Origin: Jacaranda mimosifolia
Lineage: Eukaryota > Streptophyta > Magnoliopsida > Lamiales > Bignoniaceae
Direction: 5' to 3'
Length of the DNA stretch: 64,000 nucleotides
NCBI GenBank assembly: GCA_018894105.1
Contig: CM032127.1
Location: forward strand, 27,892,369 to 27,956,368
Shown: positions 24,989 through 42,053 of the stretch, in pieces
Layout: each line of letters opens with the position of its first letter
How positions within the stretch are numbered: the first letter of the stretch is position 1
Notes under the pieces: model-generated
The model's input: the letters and a program-made list of their open reading frames with translations, nothing else
What the model was told of the DNA's origin: nothing
Database searches by the model: none
Program-made: the position numbers and the translations under genes

Positions 24989-25284
24989 TCATATATAATC
25001 ACAATTGTAGAAATAAACAAATATTCATATTTTTAATAAAATTAAAATCAAAACTTGATAGTTTTAGATCGACTCTACTGCAAAAGTAAACAATTACATG
25101 CTTTTTACGTACTCGTCTGTGTTATTCGAAAGGTAAGCAAGGCAAAGTACACTGTGTAATCACGTGTTATTCCTTTTGAGATAAAATTATTAAATATTAA
25201 AGATAATTATTTTACTCTATCAACATTAATAAAGCCACCATTTTTATTAGAGTTGTTAATTATCAATAAGAAGTTTAATATTTG

Positions 25285-25720
25285 CCCTTGCGAGTTGCGA
25301 CGGATTTATTATGTTGTCACGGGATTGGCCAAGAGGGGAGCCCCGTGGCGTGGACCCCACCACATTGTGAGAACGCGATGCCCCATTGCCTTTGCCCTTT
25401 GCTGCAACCCGCCAGCTATTACCCTCCTGGCGCTACCCGCGGGAACACGCCCCACAGAACTCCATCTCCACTCGGTACCCGCCACGTGTATTGACCATCC
25501 TGTCATTGGTCCACGTGGCGTCCAACCGTCTTCCCGGATTCTCCACGTTTCGCTTCATCTCTCTCGTTCACATTACCCGCCCCCGCCCGGCGGGGGGGTG
25601 GGGGGTGGGGGGTGGGGGTGTTGTTGTGTGTTCAGATTTTAGGTGCTGCCCGTTTCGGATTAAAAAAGTGATCAGAAGTCAAAACTACCCCGGACGCAAT
25701 TGTGGTTTGAGTATTATTTA
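25285..25720. promoter_or_regulatory. GC-rich island with two G-boxes, distal upstream of JMJ gene
   Basis: This island is strikingly GC- and CpG-rich compared with flanks of well over 65% AT. It holds two perfect CACGTG cores (25483-25488 in CCACGTGT and 25512-25517 in CCACGTGGC), the binding site of plant bZIP and bHLH factors, an ATTGG (inverted CCAAT) just before the second, and a G-rich run at 25592-25618. Several overlapping ORFs occur on both strands, as expected by chance in GC-rich DNA. It could be a distal regulatory element of the gene starting about 1.4 kb downstream, or a fragment of an unrelated, GC-rich inserted sequence. Confidence 0.5.
25592..25618 (+). other. very strong G-quadruplex motif
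   Basis: G7-T-G6-T-G6-T-G5 with single-T loops, the pattern expected to give the most stable parallel quadruplexes. Confidence 0.9.
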
Positions 25721-27100
25721 GGCCGGCCGACTGGATATATTCGATGCTTTGCACGTAATCATCTGAAATTATAAAAATGAAAAATTAATTAATATTTAGA
25801 TTTTACATATACATTTTCTTTGTTATTTTTATTCTACTTGGTAAGAAATTTTACTACAAATTGAAAAAGTTAAAATTTAGTAACATTAACAGCCATTTGC
25901 AAGCAGTTTCTATGCATGTAAAATATTTTTAACTAAGATGTATTATTTGTTCAAATTATCATATTTATCATATTAAAAATTGACATATATCTAAAATATA
26001 TATTTAAGTTGTATAATTATGAAAATAGCAATAATGTAAAATAAAAAATTTCATAATCCATTATACATTAAGGAAAAAAACTCAAAACTCAGTAAGATAT
26101 TAAGTTGACCTCTTGATAAGAGAAATTTTTGTATATAAAATGGTTATTTGGACATTTAAATTTTATTGAATTTATAAGTAAGTAAAAGGGTAAATTTGAT
26201 TTATTTGAAATTTGTTATCATAATTTTCATTTTAGGTATAAAATATATTTTTTTTTAATAGTATAGATTACAATCTTTAATAAAAAATATTGATTGAAAA
26301 TTAGTGTTGTTATTTTGTTATTCTAAATTAATTAAAAAATTTACAAAGTATGTTTAAGCGGTATAATTTTTTTAAAGTTTCAATAACCTTAAAAATTAAA
26401 TCTACATCGGTAAGAAAAGCAATTGTCTATTTCAAGAGAAATCATAAAAAAAGTTATTTGGAATTTTTCTTATATTAATTTTATTTCATAAAATATTCCA
26501 CCCCAAATTAAAAACATTTATTTATAACGCGGATAGCAAGAAGGGGTAAAAATGTCATTTCGTTGACCGACGCTACCAACATAAAGTTAGGTCAAAAAGG
26601 GTATACATACGTGTCAAATGCGTAAACTTTAATCCTCATTTCCGTTTTCCCAGTTCCAATTCGTGGGATCTTTTTCCTGACCGTCCACAGAAAATAATAA
26701 ACAGTAAATCCAATGGTTAACCAACCGCAAGACCACACTTCTCCCGTGCTCGTCATCGCACGTCATCAATACCTCTTCCCTACTGTGACCTAATCAGGAC
26801 CAACTCTTCGGTAACACCGTCATTCCATTCATATACCATTTTCACCCTCAATTGTTAGAACATTTCGCTACCCTCAACCAGACTCTGACCCCCCGTAAAT
26901 ACATACGAATTTAGGGGCAAATATGAGATATTGTTTAGGCCTGGGAACGCCGCCGTTTAATGGCCGGCAGGCGTTTGGTTGAACCAACTTAACAACCACC
27001 AAAACCTTTTCTTTTACCTTTTAAATTAAAAAGAAATTCAATATTATTCGCTGTAAGTAATTCAATTAAAAATTATAGTTAATAATTTTTTTAAAGAGAG
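25721..27100 (+). other. AT-rich upstream region of JMJ gene
   Basis: No ORF is supported. GC content rises from about 26530 towards the promoter. Part of it is likely promoter-proximal sequence, but no further element is certain. Confidence 0.5.
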
Positions 27101-27108
27101 TATAAATA
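27101..27108 (+). promoter_or_regulatory. TATA box of JMJ gene
   Basis: TATAAATA sits about 30 bp upstream of a pyrimidine-rich stretch (CTCTCCTTTTCTCTTTTTCGG) where plant transcription often starts, giving an estimated start near 27130-27145. A second, weaker TATAAAT follows at 27114. Confidence 0.6.
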
Positions 27109-27129
27109 GAAAGTATAAATTATCCTCTC

Positions 27130-27572
27130 CTTTTCTCTTTTTCGGTTTTCCAAACCCCAGTACTTTGTTAGGATTCCATCTACTGTTCATCTATCTCTTT
27201 CTCTCTCTACAAACTCTCTCTCTATACACACATAACGCGGTTGTACTTGTCTCTATCTCCCGCCGGAAAATTGCTGGTCCGCCGGCGAACAGTGCGGCCG
27301 GAGGATTGGACAATATCTCTGTACGTATAAGAAGCCAACGTAGTTTTATTGGCTGTTGTAACTCGGTGGGTGGAATCGTTCCGATCTGAGTTTGACTCGG
27401 TCCACGGAGGTTTCGTGAGAATGTGGAAGGTGCAATAGAGTTTTTGTGGTTGTTCGCGCCCTGGATCGAGGTCTAGGGTACTTTTAGCGGGTTTTCGAGG
27501 CTTTATATTGTGCTTTTCTCCGGTGAAAACTTGGAGAAGACGGAGGCTAAAGGCAAAGTGTTTCGGAATGAG
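27130..27572 (+). other. 5' UTR of JMJ gene with two short uORFs
   Basis: It extends from the inferred start to the ATG at 27573. One uORF at 27421-27438 encodes five residues. A second ATG at 27568 is out of frame and overlaps the main start. After splicing it stops ten codons later, inside exon 2. CT-rich tracts lie at 27195-27230. The transcription start is inferred from the TATA box only. Confidence 0.6.
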
Positions 27573-33709
<6,137 letters not shown>

Positions 33710-34260
33710 ATTATAGGTAAATTGGTGGTGGTGATCGACGAAAACTTAGACTGATCTGCCACAGAGATTCTTCGTCAGCCTGACTTTGCTAACGACATTT
33801 GCTTGCTTTAATCTTAAACTGGAATCTAACAACAGGGGAAAATTAGAAGATTTTATTCTGGGAGCAGCGACTCAAATTAACCAACTTTAGACAAAAGCCA
33901 TGATCAAATTCTTTGTGCAGGGGGGCCTCAAATTGGGGCGACTTGCACGGTCATCATCGTTTTATGGTTCTCGGGCCGGGGTGTTTTTCCGTCTTTGGCA
34001 GGAGAATCTCTCTCGTTCTCGCACATAGAGTTAGTAGATTGTAGATTAATTAGTTTCTATAAGATGTACATTGGCTCTTATTAACAGCTGATTGATTTTT
34101 GTGAGGACGTTGGATGGGGGTAAATTCCCATCGATGCCTCGTTAATGTCTAGTCTGCTGCTTCCATTGGTAGGATTCGGGTTCGCATTCATCATTCTTTT
34201 CTGTAGCTACTGGCTGTCGTGCCTTAAGACTACATGAATAAAAATTTAAAGAAATTTCTT
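33710..34260 (+). other. 3' UTR of JMJ gene with poly(A) signal
   Basis: The stop is TGA at 33707-33709. A canonical AATAAA lies at 34237-34242, so cleavage is expected near 34255-34265. The exact end is not visible from sequence. Confidence 0.55.
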
Positions 34261-35330
34261 GTGTTTTTCCGACTAGTTTACATGTCCTCGATTGATGCTT
34301 TTTTATTATTTAGTTTCTTAGGTAAATTCGCGACACAATATAGACTTAAATGGTTATTTTATAGTGATAAATATGAGTATAAGGAAATATTTAGTACATC
34401 TAGTTGTGGAATAGTCTTCACAATGTTTCTCCGTGTTTTCTGTTTGGAATCTTGCAAGTATAATTTTCTTTACATCAATACTCTGTTCAACACGGAAAGT
34501 TAAATTTCTGCCCCAAGGATCCTTGTGGTGTGGGAGTATTACTTCGTTTATGGTTTTCTGGACCAAGGAGCCTGCGATTCACATTCACTGATTTGGCCGT
34601 GAAGTTCATTATCAGTGAGTACCCGGGCCGGAATGATTGTGAGCCGCAGCCGCACCTGCACGTATAATTTCATATACACAACTATTCGCCCAAATGTAGC
34701 TTGGTTGGGCAGTCGATTGATGGGTCGACATTTAATCCTAGGCCAACAGACAGATTCTTGCGTCAATCTCAACTTAAGTCTTGAATCTAAAGGATAAAAA
34801 TAAGATCCTGAGGAACAATTTGATTCATAATTGTTATTATTTGGAAAAATAAATTTGTCACTGCAGCTTCAACAAGATTTTAGTCAGTTTTGAGTCTTTC
34901 TAATTTCTATGATGACATATGATGGTGGCATTTTTAAGATTTGGGTAATGAGACATGCCTCTAATAAAAGTTTTTGTCGTTGGGATTGAGGTAGTTTTCG
35001 TTTAGCTTTATATATATCAAGTTGAGTTGAGGAAGGGTATGGAGTGAGATGGGTTCCAACACATCAAAAGTCTAAATCAACTTACATAATTGTAACGTCT
35101 GTGAGAAATGACTTAGAAGATGAATTGACAACATAGTTGCTGGAGAATTTGAGTCTCATGTCAACTCAACTCTCTCACAACACAATTAAATTGGGAATGG
35201 TATAATAATGATATAAAAATTGGAATCTGTCAACACTGTTTCAAACGCACAACTCATAAGGCAAACAACCCCTTAAAGAAACACATGAAAAAGTTACATC
35301 ACATACATTGGCAGCAGGTTTTATCAGCTG
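34261..35330. other. intergenic region between convergent genes
   Basis: Short ORFs at 34234-34503 and 34615-34797 show no domain features and are read as chance. The two genes point at each other, so this region contains both 3' ends and possibly overlapping 3' UTRs. Confidence 0.5.
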
Positions 35331-35395
35331 GCTGCAGCAATTAAATAAGCCAATCTCTCCCACATTTTATCTTGGTAGATAAGATATAGCACGAC

Positions 35396-35429
35396 GCGTG
35401 CGTGCGTGCGCGCGCGCACACACACACAC
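35396..35429. repeat. alternating GCGT-GC-AC repeat in the DODA 3' UTR
   Basis: A GCGTGC run passes into GC and then CA dinucleotides, about 34 bp of strictly alternating purine and pyrimidine. It lies 60-95 bp downstream of the DODA stop. Confidence 0.85.
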
Positions 35430-35490
35430 GGTGAAAATGCAATGATAAGATAAATCCATAGAGACTTGTCTGCTCCGTCGGTTAGGATGG

Positions 35491-38414
35491 TTAAGTGAAC
35501 TTGTAGGAGGCATACGAGAGTGTGTAGTCAGCCCAGCTATCATGGATAAGCTCAGCTTTTGCATCCGCACCAGCTGCACCCATGGCTACGTGTAAGGGAT
35601 AGAAATGGTCAGGCCATGGGTGTGCAAGTTTCGCAAATGGTGCCTTCTCCTCATACTTGTTAACATCTTCATACCTGTTGTGTCCAAAGGATCACAAAAG
35701 TTGAGTACATGCTCCTGAGGGCATAAATCCAGCATATACCGAGCAACACTATGGAAGTTGCATTCTTTTGCAACTTATTTTCCTGATAAAAAGTGCAGTA
35801 AATTTCCAACAAATTTTCTCCAAGAGTTACTACTCAAAAGTCAAGGTCAGCTTCGGGCTTGAATTGAATCAAACAAAGAAAACAAAAATTGCAAACATTG
35901 TAGTAAATCCCATCTGACAATATTTTTGTTCTTTTCCAAACATAACCTCCTGATAAACTTGCAAATTTCTTCAACAGGCACTGCTTATAAGTAAAAGTCA
36001 GCTATCAGCTATAGTTTTAACTTGAATGAAACAAAAGATATATAACCCACAACAAATTTCTTGTCCATTAGTTCCTTGAATTTCCAAAACAGATATAATA
36101 GCCTGCAAGTATTACAGTAGTACGATGGGAGAGAAAGGCAGGCAGTTGGTTGACTTGAAGTTGAAAGTTTTATGGACATGATCTCTGTGCTAAACCAATT
36201 TGAACCTTTTCACAAGGACAACTTGACTAGAACAAAAAATTAAGTGATTTTGAATTTTTTATAAGCAGGAGACAGAGAAAATTTATCTTTACGAGTCTCT
36301 GAAAGGTATTTTCACTTCATGAAGTAATTTGCCAGTACCAAGATGAACAGTTATCCCAAGCATGCAGCTTGATGAGAAAATTGTAAAGCATCAACAGAGT
36401 ACCATAGACATAAAAATCAAAAGAAAATAAAAATATAAAACAAAAGAAGAAATGCTTCCAATGCAAGACAAGTTCTACACTTAATTTTGGGCACAAGAAA
36501 CTGAGATTTAAAAACCCAAAGCATCACCAAAATGTTATATAGAGACAGGCAATAGAATGGCCATCATACAGTAAACTGGCAATCCTAATGAAGGACAACC
36601 TTTTTCCTCGGCATGCTGAGAACTGTATCAAAGTGTCTAGTACTTGCTTTACCCTATATAAATACATATTACCTGTACCTTGTTCAGTATGGATAGCTTC
36701 CAACTGAGACATTTCATGCTACCAGCTTACTTATCTTTCTAACAGTTTCTATAAGCAAGAAAGAAAGATATGTGTACCAGTGTTGGTCCCTTTTCTGCTT
36801 TGTTATTTTGGCATATGTGTTTTCTAAATCCACCAATAAAGGCATTATATGAAAGTATGTCATATCTTCTGTTCCTGGCACTGCAAAGGCATATATAAAC
36901 ACATTTCGTATTACCAAACTTACCTTCCATTTAGGAGGGAGTCTTTTAGCCAATTATCAAACTCCGCAGCCCATGAAGCCACAGAATCATTGATGCTTTG
37001 CAGGGTTCTTAAGTTATGGGTGGCAGAACCGGAACCAACTATGAGGACGCCTTCTTTCTTGAGGGGGGCCAATGCCCTTCCTAAGTTATAATGGTGAGTT
37101 GCATCCATATTCGTTTGGATAGAGAGTTGACACACGGGAATATCCGCCTCGGGATACATGAGCATAAGAGGAACCCATGCTCCATGGTCCAAACCACGCT
37201 TCTTATCCTCATGCACTCGCTTGAATCCAGCTTCCTCAAGCATTTTTTTCACCTTATTTGCCAGTGCTGGCGCTCCTGGTGCTGGATACTTGAGCTGCAG
37301 AAAAAAAGAAAAGAACTGCAATAAGAATAAGGTTGAGAAGTTGATTACAAAGAGACAGCCGACTCTATCACCCCAAAAAGTGTTCCCAATTGCGAAAATT
37401 CAAAGAAAGACAGTTTTGGATGGATATGAACAGCCAGGTGTCGGTTAATACCTAGTTAGTCCACATAGAAAACTCAGAGACACACAGAGACAGAAATATA
37501 TACAACCACGAGATCTTACCCAGTAAATGAAGGGAAAAAAGCAATCCATAGATCTGTTGCTACAAGCTAAAAGTATGAGCCGTGAAGTTGATCAGCGTCA
37601 ACAATTGCTACATATATACTACAGTAAAAATCACTAGGAAGAATTCTTCAGAAAGTAGCTTATTTTCATGCTTTTCCCAGATTCTAAATCTGTATTTATC
37701 CTCCTTTGATGCGCCTTCTTGTTCATCAACTAGTTTGCATCTTCGTGAACTTTTAGAATGAATCAATTGCACATTATCACATTGTGATCTTAACAACCAC
37801 CAATTATTCTGATCAACAGTCAACTTTCATGAACTTTTACAGTTACTAAAAATCTATATTGAACACACAGTAACAATTACTATGAAACTAGTCAAAGGCC
37901 TACACCCGAATCCAATCGGACCTCATAGTCCTCCGGTTTTGCCCCTTGAACTACTCCTCCTTGGGGCATCTTGGATAATCTTGAAACTCAAGAAATCAAC
38001 TTGATTATCATATTCCAGGTTGACTAATTTGCAGAACCCAGTAACTCAGTGTCTTTACAGATACGAATTCACCATTAGGAATGAGGAAAAGAACTGAAAA
38101 CAAGAAAAATAAAAAGAGCCCAGAAGCCACAGCTCTAGAACAGGAAGGATAATGAATACAAGGGAATAGACAACCTGGTACATGGGCTTGGGGAAGTTGT
38201 AGAAATCGTAGATGGTGTCTGAGGGGCCATTGACGACGTTGACGGTGGGCTCATTGGTCTCCCAGTGAGCTGAAACAACCAATATGGAGTTGGGCTTCTC
38301 CGGCAGCACTCTCTGCCGGAAAGATTTGAGGAAGTGCCTCGCCGGCAAGGAATCGTCGACGGCAAGCATCGGCGAACCGTGGGAGATGTAGAAGGTTTCC
38401 TTCAAAGCCGCCAT
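35491..38414 (-). CDS. DODA: extradiol ring-cleavage dioxygenase, LigB/4,5-DOPA dioxygenase family (3 exons, 264 aa)
   Basis: Exons (minus): 38414-38175, 37294-36924, 35674-35491. Introns of 880 and 1249 bp are GT-AG, and 795 nt give 264 aa plus stop, close to the usual length of about 270 aa. It belongs to the class III extradiol dioxygenases, which cleave catechols such as DOPA. Conserved His residues that probably bind the metal or act in catalysis are His12 (ISHGSP), His50 (SAHW), His117 (GLDHGAW) and His227 (HPWPDH). Residues 173-176 read HNLR, the motif of the ancestral plant LigB/DODA, not the HP(S/A)xxTP form of betalain-pathway DODA. The enzyme therefore probably has a general, poorly known role, likely cytosolic because no targeting peptide is seen. 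An in-frame ATG at 38438 would add eight residues. I prefer 38414 because it gives the family's usual short N-terminus. Confidence 0.93.
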
Positions 38415-38546
38415 GTTTAACGACGTCGTGTTCAGCATATCAAAAGTAGCTCAAGTTCAGTTCTCACCTACCTCCTTGCCTCATCCTGCATTTTTGCACT
38501 TGGACGGAAACACGCATTGATACAACCCAACACGCAATGCAATATA

Positions 38547-38555
38547 TTATATAAT
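38547..38555 (-). promoter_or_regulatory. candidate TATA box of DODA
   Basis: On the minus strand a TATATAAT-like sequence lies about 135 bp upstream of the ATG. The whole stretch is AT-rich, so the match is weakly specific. Confidence 0.35.
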
Positions 38556-38559
38556 ATAT

Positions 38560-40582
38560 GTCAACTTGGCACATCCGACATGTGCTAAAATTTTTACAAT
38601 ATTTTATTTATATAATATATTTATTTTTTTTATGAATAAAAATTAAAAAATTATAATAAAATAATAATTATAAATATAAAATAAGTGAATTATAAATAAT
38701 TATTATTATATAAAAGAAGTGAGGTCACTTTAAATAAATTACCAAAAAAATATCAAAAAAAGAATATGTGCTTTATTAACAATATATATATTGTTAGTGA
38801 TTTTGACACATTCAAATTTGACATGTATACTAAATACATTTTATAGAGTAAAATTATTAAAATCTTTATTTATTCTTTTACATCATACTATAATTTTATA
38901 CTAGTATTGATATATTTATTAGAATTTTCTAAGATAATTTTGGCCAAAAATTGAAATGAGATAAAATAATACAAATAAAAGATAAAAAAATGTAAATAAT
39001 TAGGGGGAAAAAAGCGAAAAGAAAATTATTTTGATATTACTTTCTAAGGTAAAATTAATTTTATTAAGTATCATACTAATTTAATTATTTTAAATTTAGT
39101 GCTTATAAATAGTATAAATATACATGTCTTTGCTTTGTTGTTCTAAATAAAAATGATTGATGATTGTTTGCGCGTGTAATTTTTTTTTTTTTCTCTCTTA
39201 TAAAATAAAAGTTACTATTATAAGTGATGGCTATAGCAATAAGTTGAGCTTGATAACTTGATTTACCGCTTCTGGTAGTTTTCTACTGCTGCAAAACGTT
39301 TTAAATTGAACTTAAGGATGTGAAAGAGTTTGGTTCGAGATTCAATTTATCTTAGTATTAGATTTATTAGATCTATAAATTCGTGATTATTTATGATTAT
39401 GAGTTTCTAAAATTTAAGAAAAAAAATAACATTCTAACTAAAAATAGATTATCTATAAATTTATTCGTACAAACTTTAATTTTTTTTTCCAGAAATTATA
39501 ATTTTAAACACATTTTATTTTCATATATTGAAAGTTTAAACTTTTATATTTAATATATTCTTATTTTAATTTATATAATTTATATTTTAAGATTTTATAT
39601 GTGAGCATCTATCTATATTAAATATGTTTTTTGTTATATACTTGTACACATAAATACATAGATGAATAGATAAGATATATAAAATAAATTTAAATGACAT
39701 TAGGTGGTTTTACAATGCAAATTTAAATTTGCATTGTAGGATGGGGTTTCATATATTATAATATCAAGCCCCATCAAGTGTTTGATTTTAGTGTTTTAAG
39801 TTCTCAATGAATAAAGGTCCCGATCCACAATTCATCTAATAATTGATAAATAATCCTCACAATTTAGTCAAGATTGCGTAATTCTTTATCATAGTGGGAA
39901 AAAGTTAGTCATTTGACTCCCACTGTGTATAATCTTAGTCACCAAGCACTACCAATTCTATTTATATATCCAAACGTGTCCTTTGCAGTCTTAAAGGATG
40001 GCTTGGGGTAGATTCAAACTAGACAAATTTATTAGCAAATTTTAGTTTTTTTTTTAAAAAATATATATACAAATACGTTAAGAGTTCCTTAAATTTGAAC
40101 TCTTAACTTCATATTTTATGTGTGAAATTAATACTATTAGATAAAAAGTCACTCGACATAATTTTTGAGATTAAACTATTGTTACAAGTATTATTTCTAA
40201 GATAAGTCCATCTCCAAAATTTCATTACAATGCTCAGAAAACCAGCTCCTTCATTGATCGAAAAATTAATCTAATAAATCTTTTTAATTTAAAATTGACT
40301 TAATTCACAAATTGCTCCCTCAAAATTAATTCAAGTGTATAATGAAGACCATTCAAGATTCAACCACCGCCAGCTTATTGAGTTAGTTGAATATGCATAT
40401 ATCACTTTCTGAAGGCGAAATTTTCATTTGGTTTCACGTGGGGTAGTGCAGTAGGTACCTTTTGAACCTACCCATTACCCCTTACAAATAATAATAACAA
40501 AATCAATAAGCATGCCATGCACGTGATATAAATATGAATTGTATTTTTTGAAGATATTTTCGAACTCAAAACTTTCGGTTGT
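38560..40582. other. AT-rich intergenic, no gene seen
   Basis: No ORF of note. It contains a perfect 28-bp palindrome at 39711-39738. The transition to retrotransposon sequence is near 40583. Confidence 0.6.
39711..39738. repeat. perfect 28-bp palindrome
   Basis: The 14-base arm TACAATGCAAATTT is followed directly by its reverse complement, with no spacer and no mismatch. The AT-rich context makes shorter palindromes common, but this length with GC/CG positions conserved is unusual. Confidence 0.9.
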
Positions 40583-42053
40583 GTCAACACTTGTAACATA
40601 AAGACTGAAAGTGTCAACACTTAAGCTCAACTAAAATAAATAAAATCTATAAAAAAATAAAACTAATAAATTAATAAGAAACAAAATTGTCTACTGCAAA
40701 GATCCCAAAGTAAGACTTCAGTCTTGATTCTCATCGTAAGAAAGATCCACCTTTTTACTAGGGTTAGGGTCTAGATTTGCCAGAAGGAAGTTTAAAATAT
40801 AGGAGTGTGAATAAAGGACTCAGTGATACCAAGTGTATGCAATGTGAATTTAAGAATATATTTTCATCAAAATAATGCTCAGTGACAAACGTTTGAGAAA
40901 AAATAAAAAAAAATAGTCACGCGTTGTACAATAGTAAAACAAGAATATAGCAGCAAACACTTTTTTAATAGGCCAATAATTAAATGCGATGACCGAACCA
41001 GTGTTTGTTGTAGCAGTCAACCTTATGATTCCCATATAACAGTCCCTTATTGCACTGAGCAAGACATGACCTTACCAAATAGTGCCCAAGCCTAGGTCCT
41101 CGAAAAATCCTACGACCCACCTCGGTCACAAACGGCTTTTGTTGCGCTGGAGGGATTAGGCAATGGGGACTTGGGGTTCAACCGGCAAGCCTGCTATCAC
41201 CTGGTGAAGTCTCTCATACACCCAAACAAAGTTGGATCCAACTAATAGTAACAGTAGTAGTAACAATAAATTCAATTATTAGTTGATCATTGGATTTAAT
41301 TGCTAGTCTAGAAATATTATTAAATAAAAAGAGATCATAAAAGAATATGTTTTCCATTAGCTTGTAAAAAATAAGAAAATTTTATGCGTGCAGTGGAATA
41401 TAAATATAGTGCAATATAAATTGAAGAAAAGTTTCACGGAATGCGTTACAATATATATCCTTCTAGGTTTTGAAAGGTATTACTATATATTATATATAGG
41501 AATGGGCACTCACCTTCAAGATCGATCTTAGAAGTCAATCACCAATCTCAGAGACAATCAAGTCAATTGTTTAGTTACCTGATTCATTTAGTAAGCACGT
41601 CAATCACTAATCTAAATGACTAATAAGAGAAAATTTACTTAGAATTAGACTTATGGGTGCCATAAGCCTATCATAACAACTTACTACCCTACCACCCCCC
41701 TCCCACAAAAAAAAAATAATCTACAACTCAATCCTACAACAGATTGAATGGGAATTCATATCTCAAAATAACCACCCTCGTATGTGGCAATAAATGTTAA
41801 AAGAAAACAATAGTTATTTACTAAGTGCCAAAGTATTACTCATGGGCTCTTGGCAGCACATCAATTATCATGAATCTTACCTTTGTAAAGTAATTTTATT
41901 CATTCCTAAAGAAATCACATGCAAACTCATGGACATACTGCATGGCAGGTGGAGTTTTGATTACAAAAAAGCCTTATTCCAATTCATGAATACTTATGGC
42001 TCCGAGTGGCATGTTTCTAGGATATAAAAATCATATTGTTTCTACACATAAAA
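40583..42053 (-). repeat. gypsy-2 3' LTR, outer piece (truncated)
   Basis: Collinear with 56650-58137: both start with TTGTAACATAAAGACTGAAA, share the CCTAGG(C/T) and GTGCCC blocks, and end CATATTGTTT. It continues with CTACACATAAA, which in the right LTR is found at 62388-62398. The outer end (TGTCACGCC in the right copy) is missing, so this LTR is truncated by about 120 bp. Confidence 0.8.

Noticed and set aside
25253..25721. Overlapping ORFs of 65-129 codons on both strands in the GC island
   Set aside because: Three or more frames are open at once, as expected from GC-rich sequence with few stop codons. The translations have no domain, and one passes through the G-run.
27165..27389. 74-codon ORF in the JMJ 5' UTR
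   Set aside because: It begins with TTG, not ATG, lies in the inferred 5' UTR and has no recognisable domain.
35367..35579. 70-codon minus-strand ORF over the DODA stop
   Set aside because: It is in a different frame from exon 3. The exon 3 frame gives the family's normal C-terminus and stop at 35491.
36849..37448. Plus-strand ORFs opposite DODA exon 2
   Set aside because: Shadows of the conserved minus-strand exon.
35491..38414. Betalain-pathway DODA
   Set aside because: The diagnostic segment reads HNLR, the form found in non-betalain plants.
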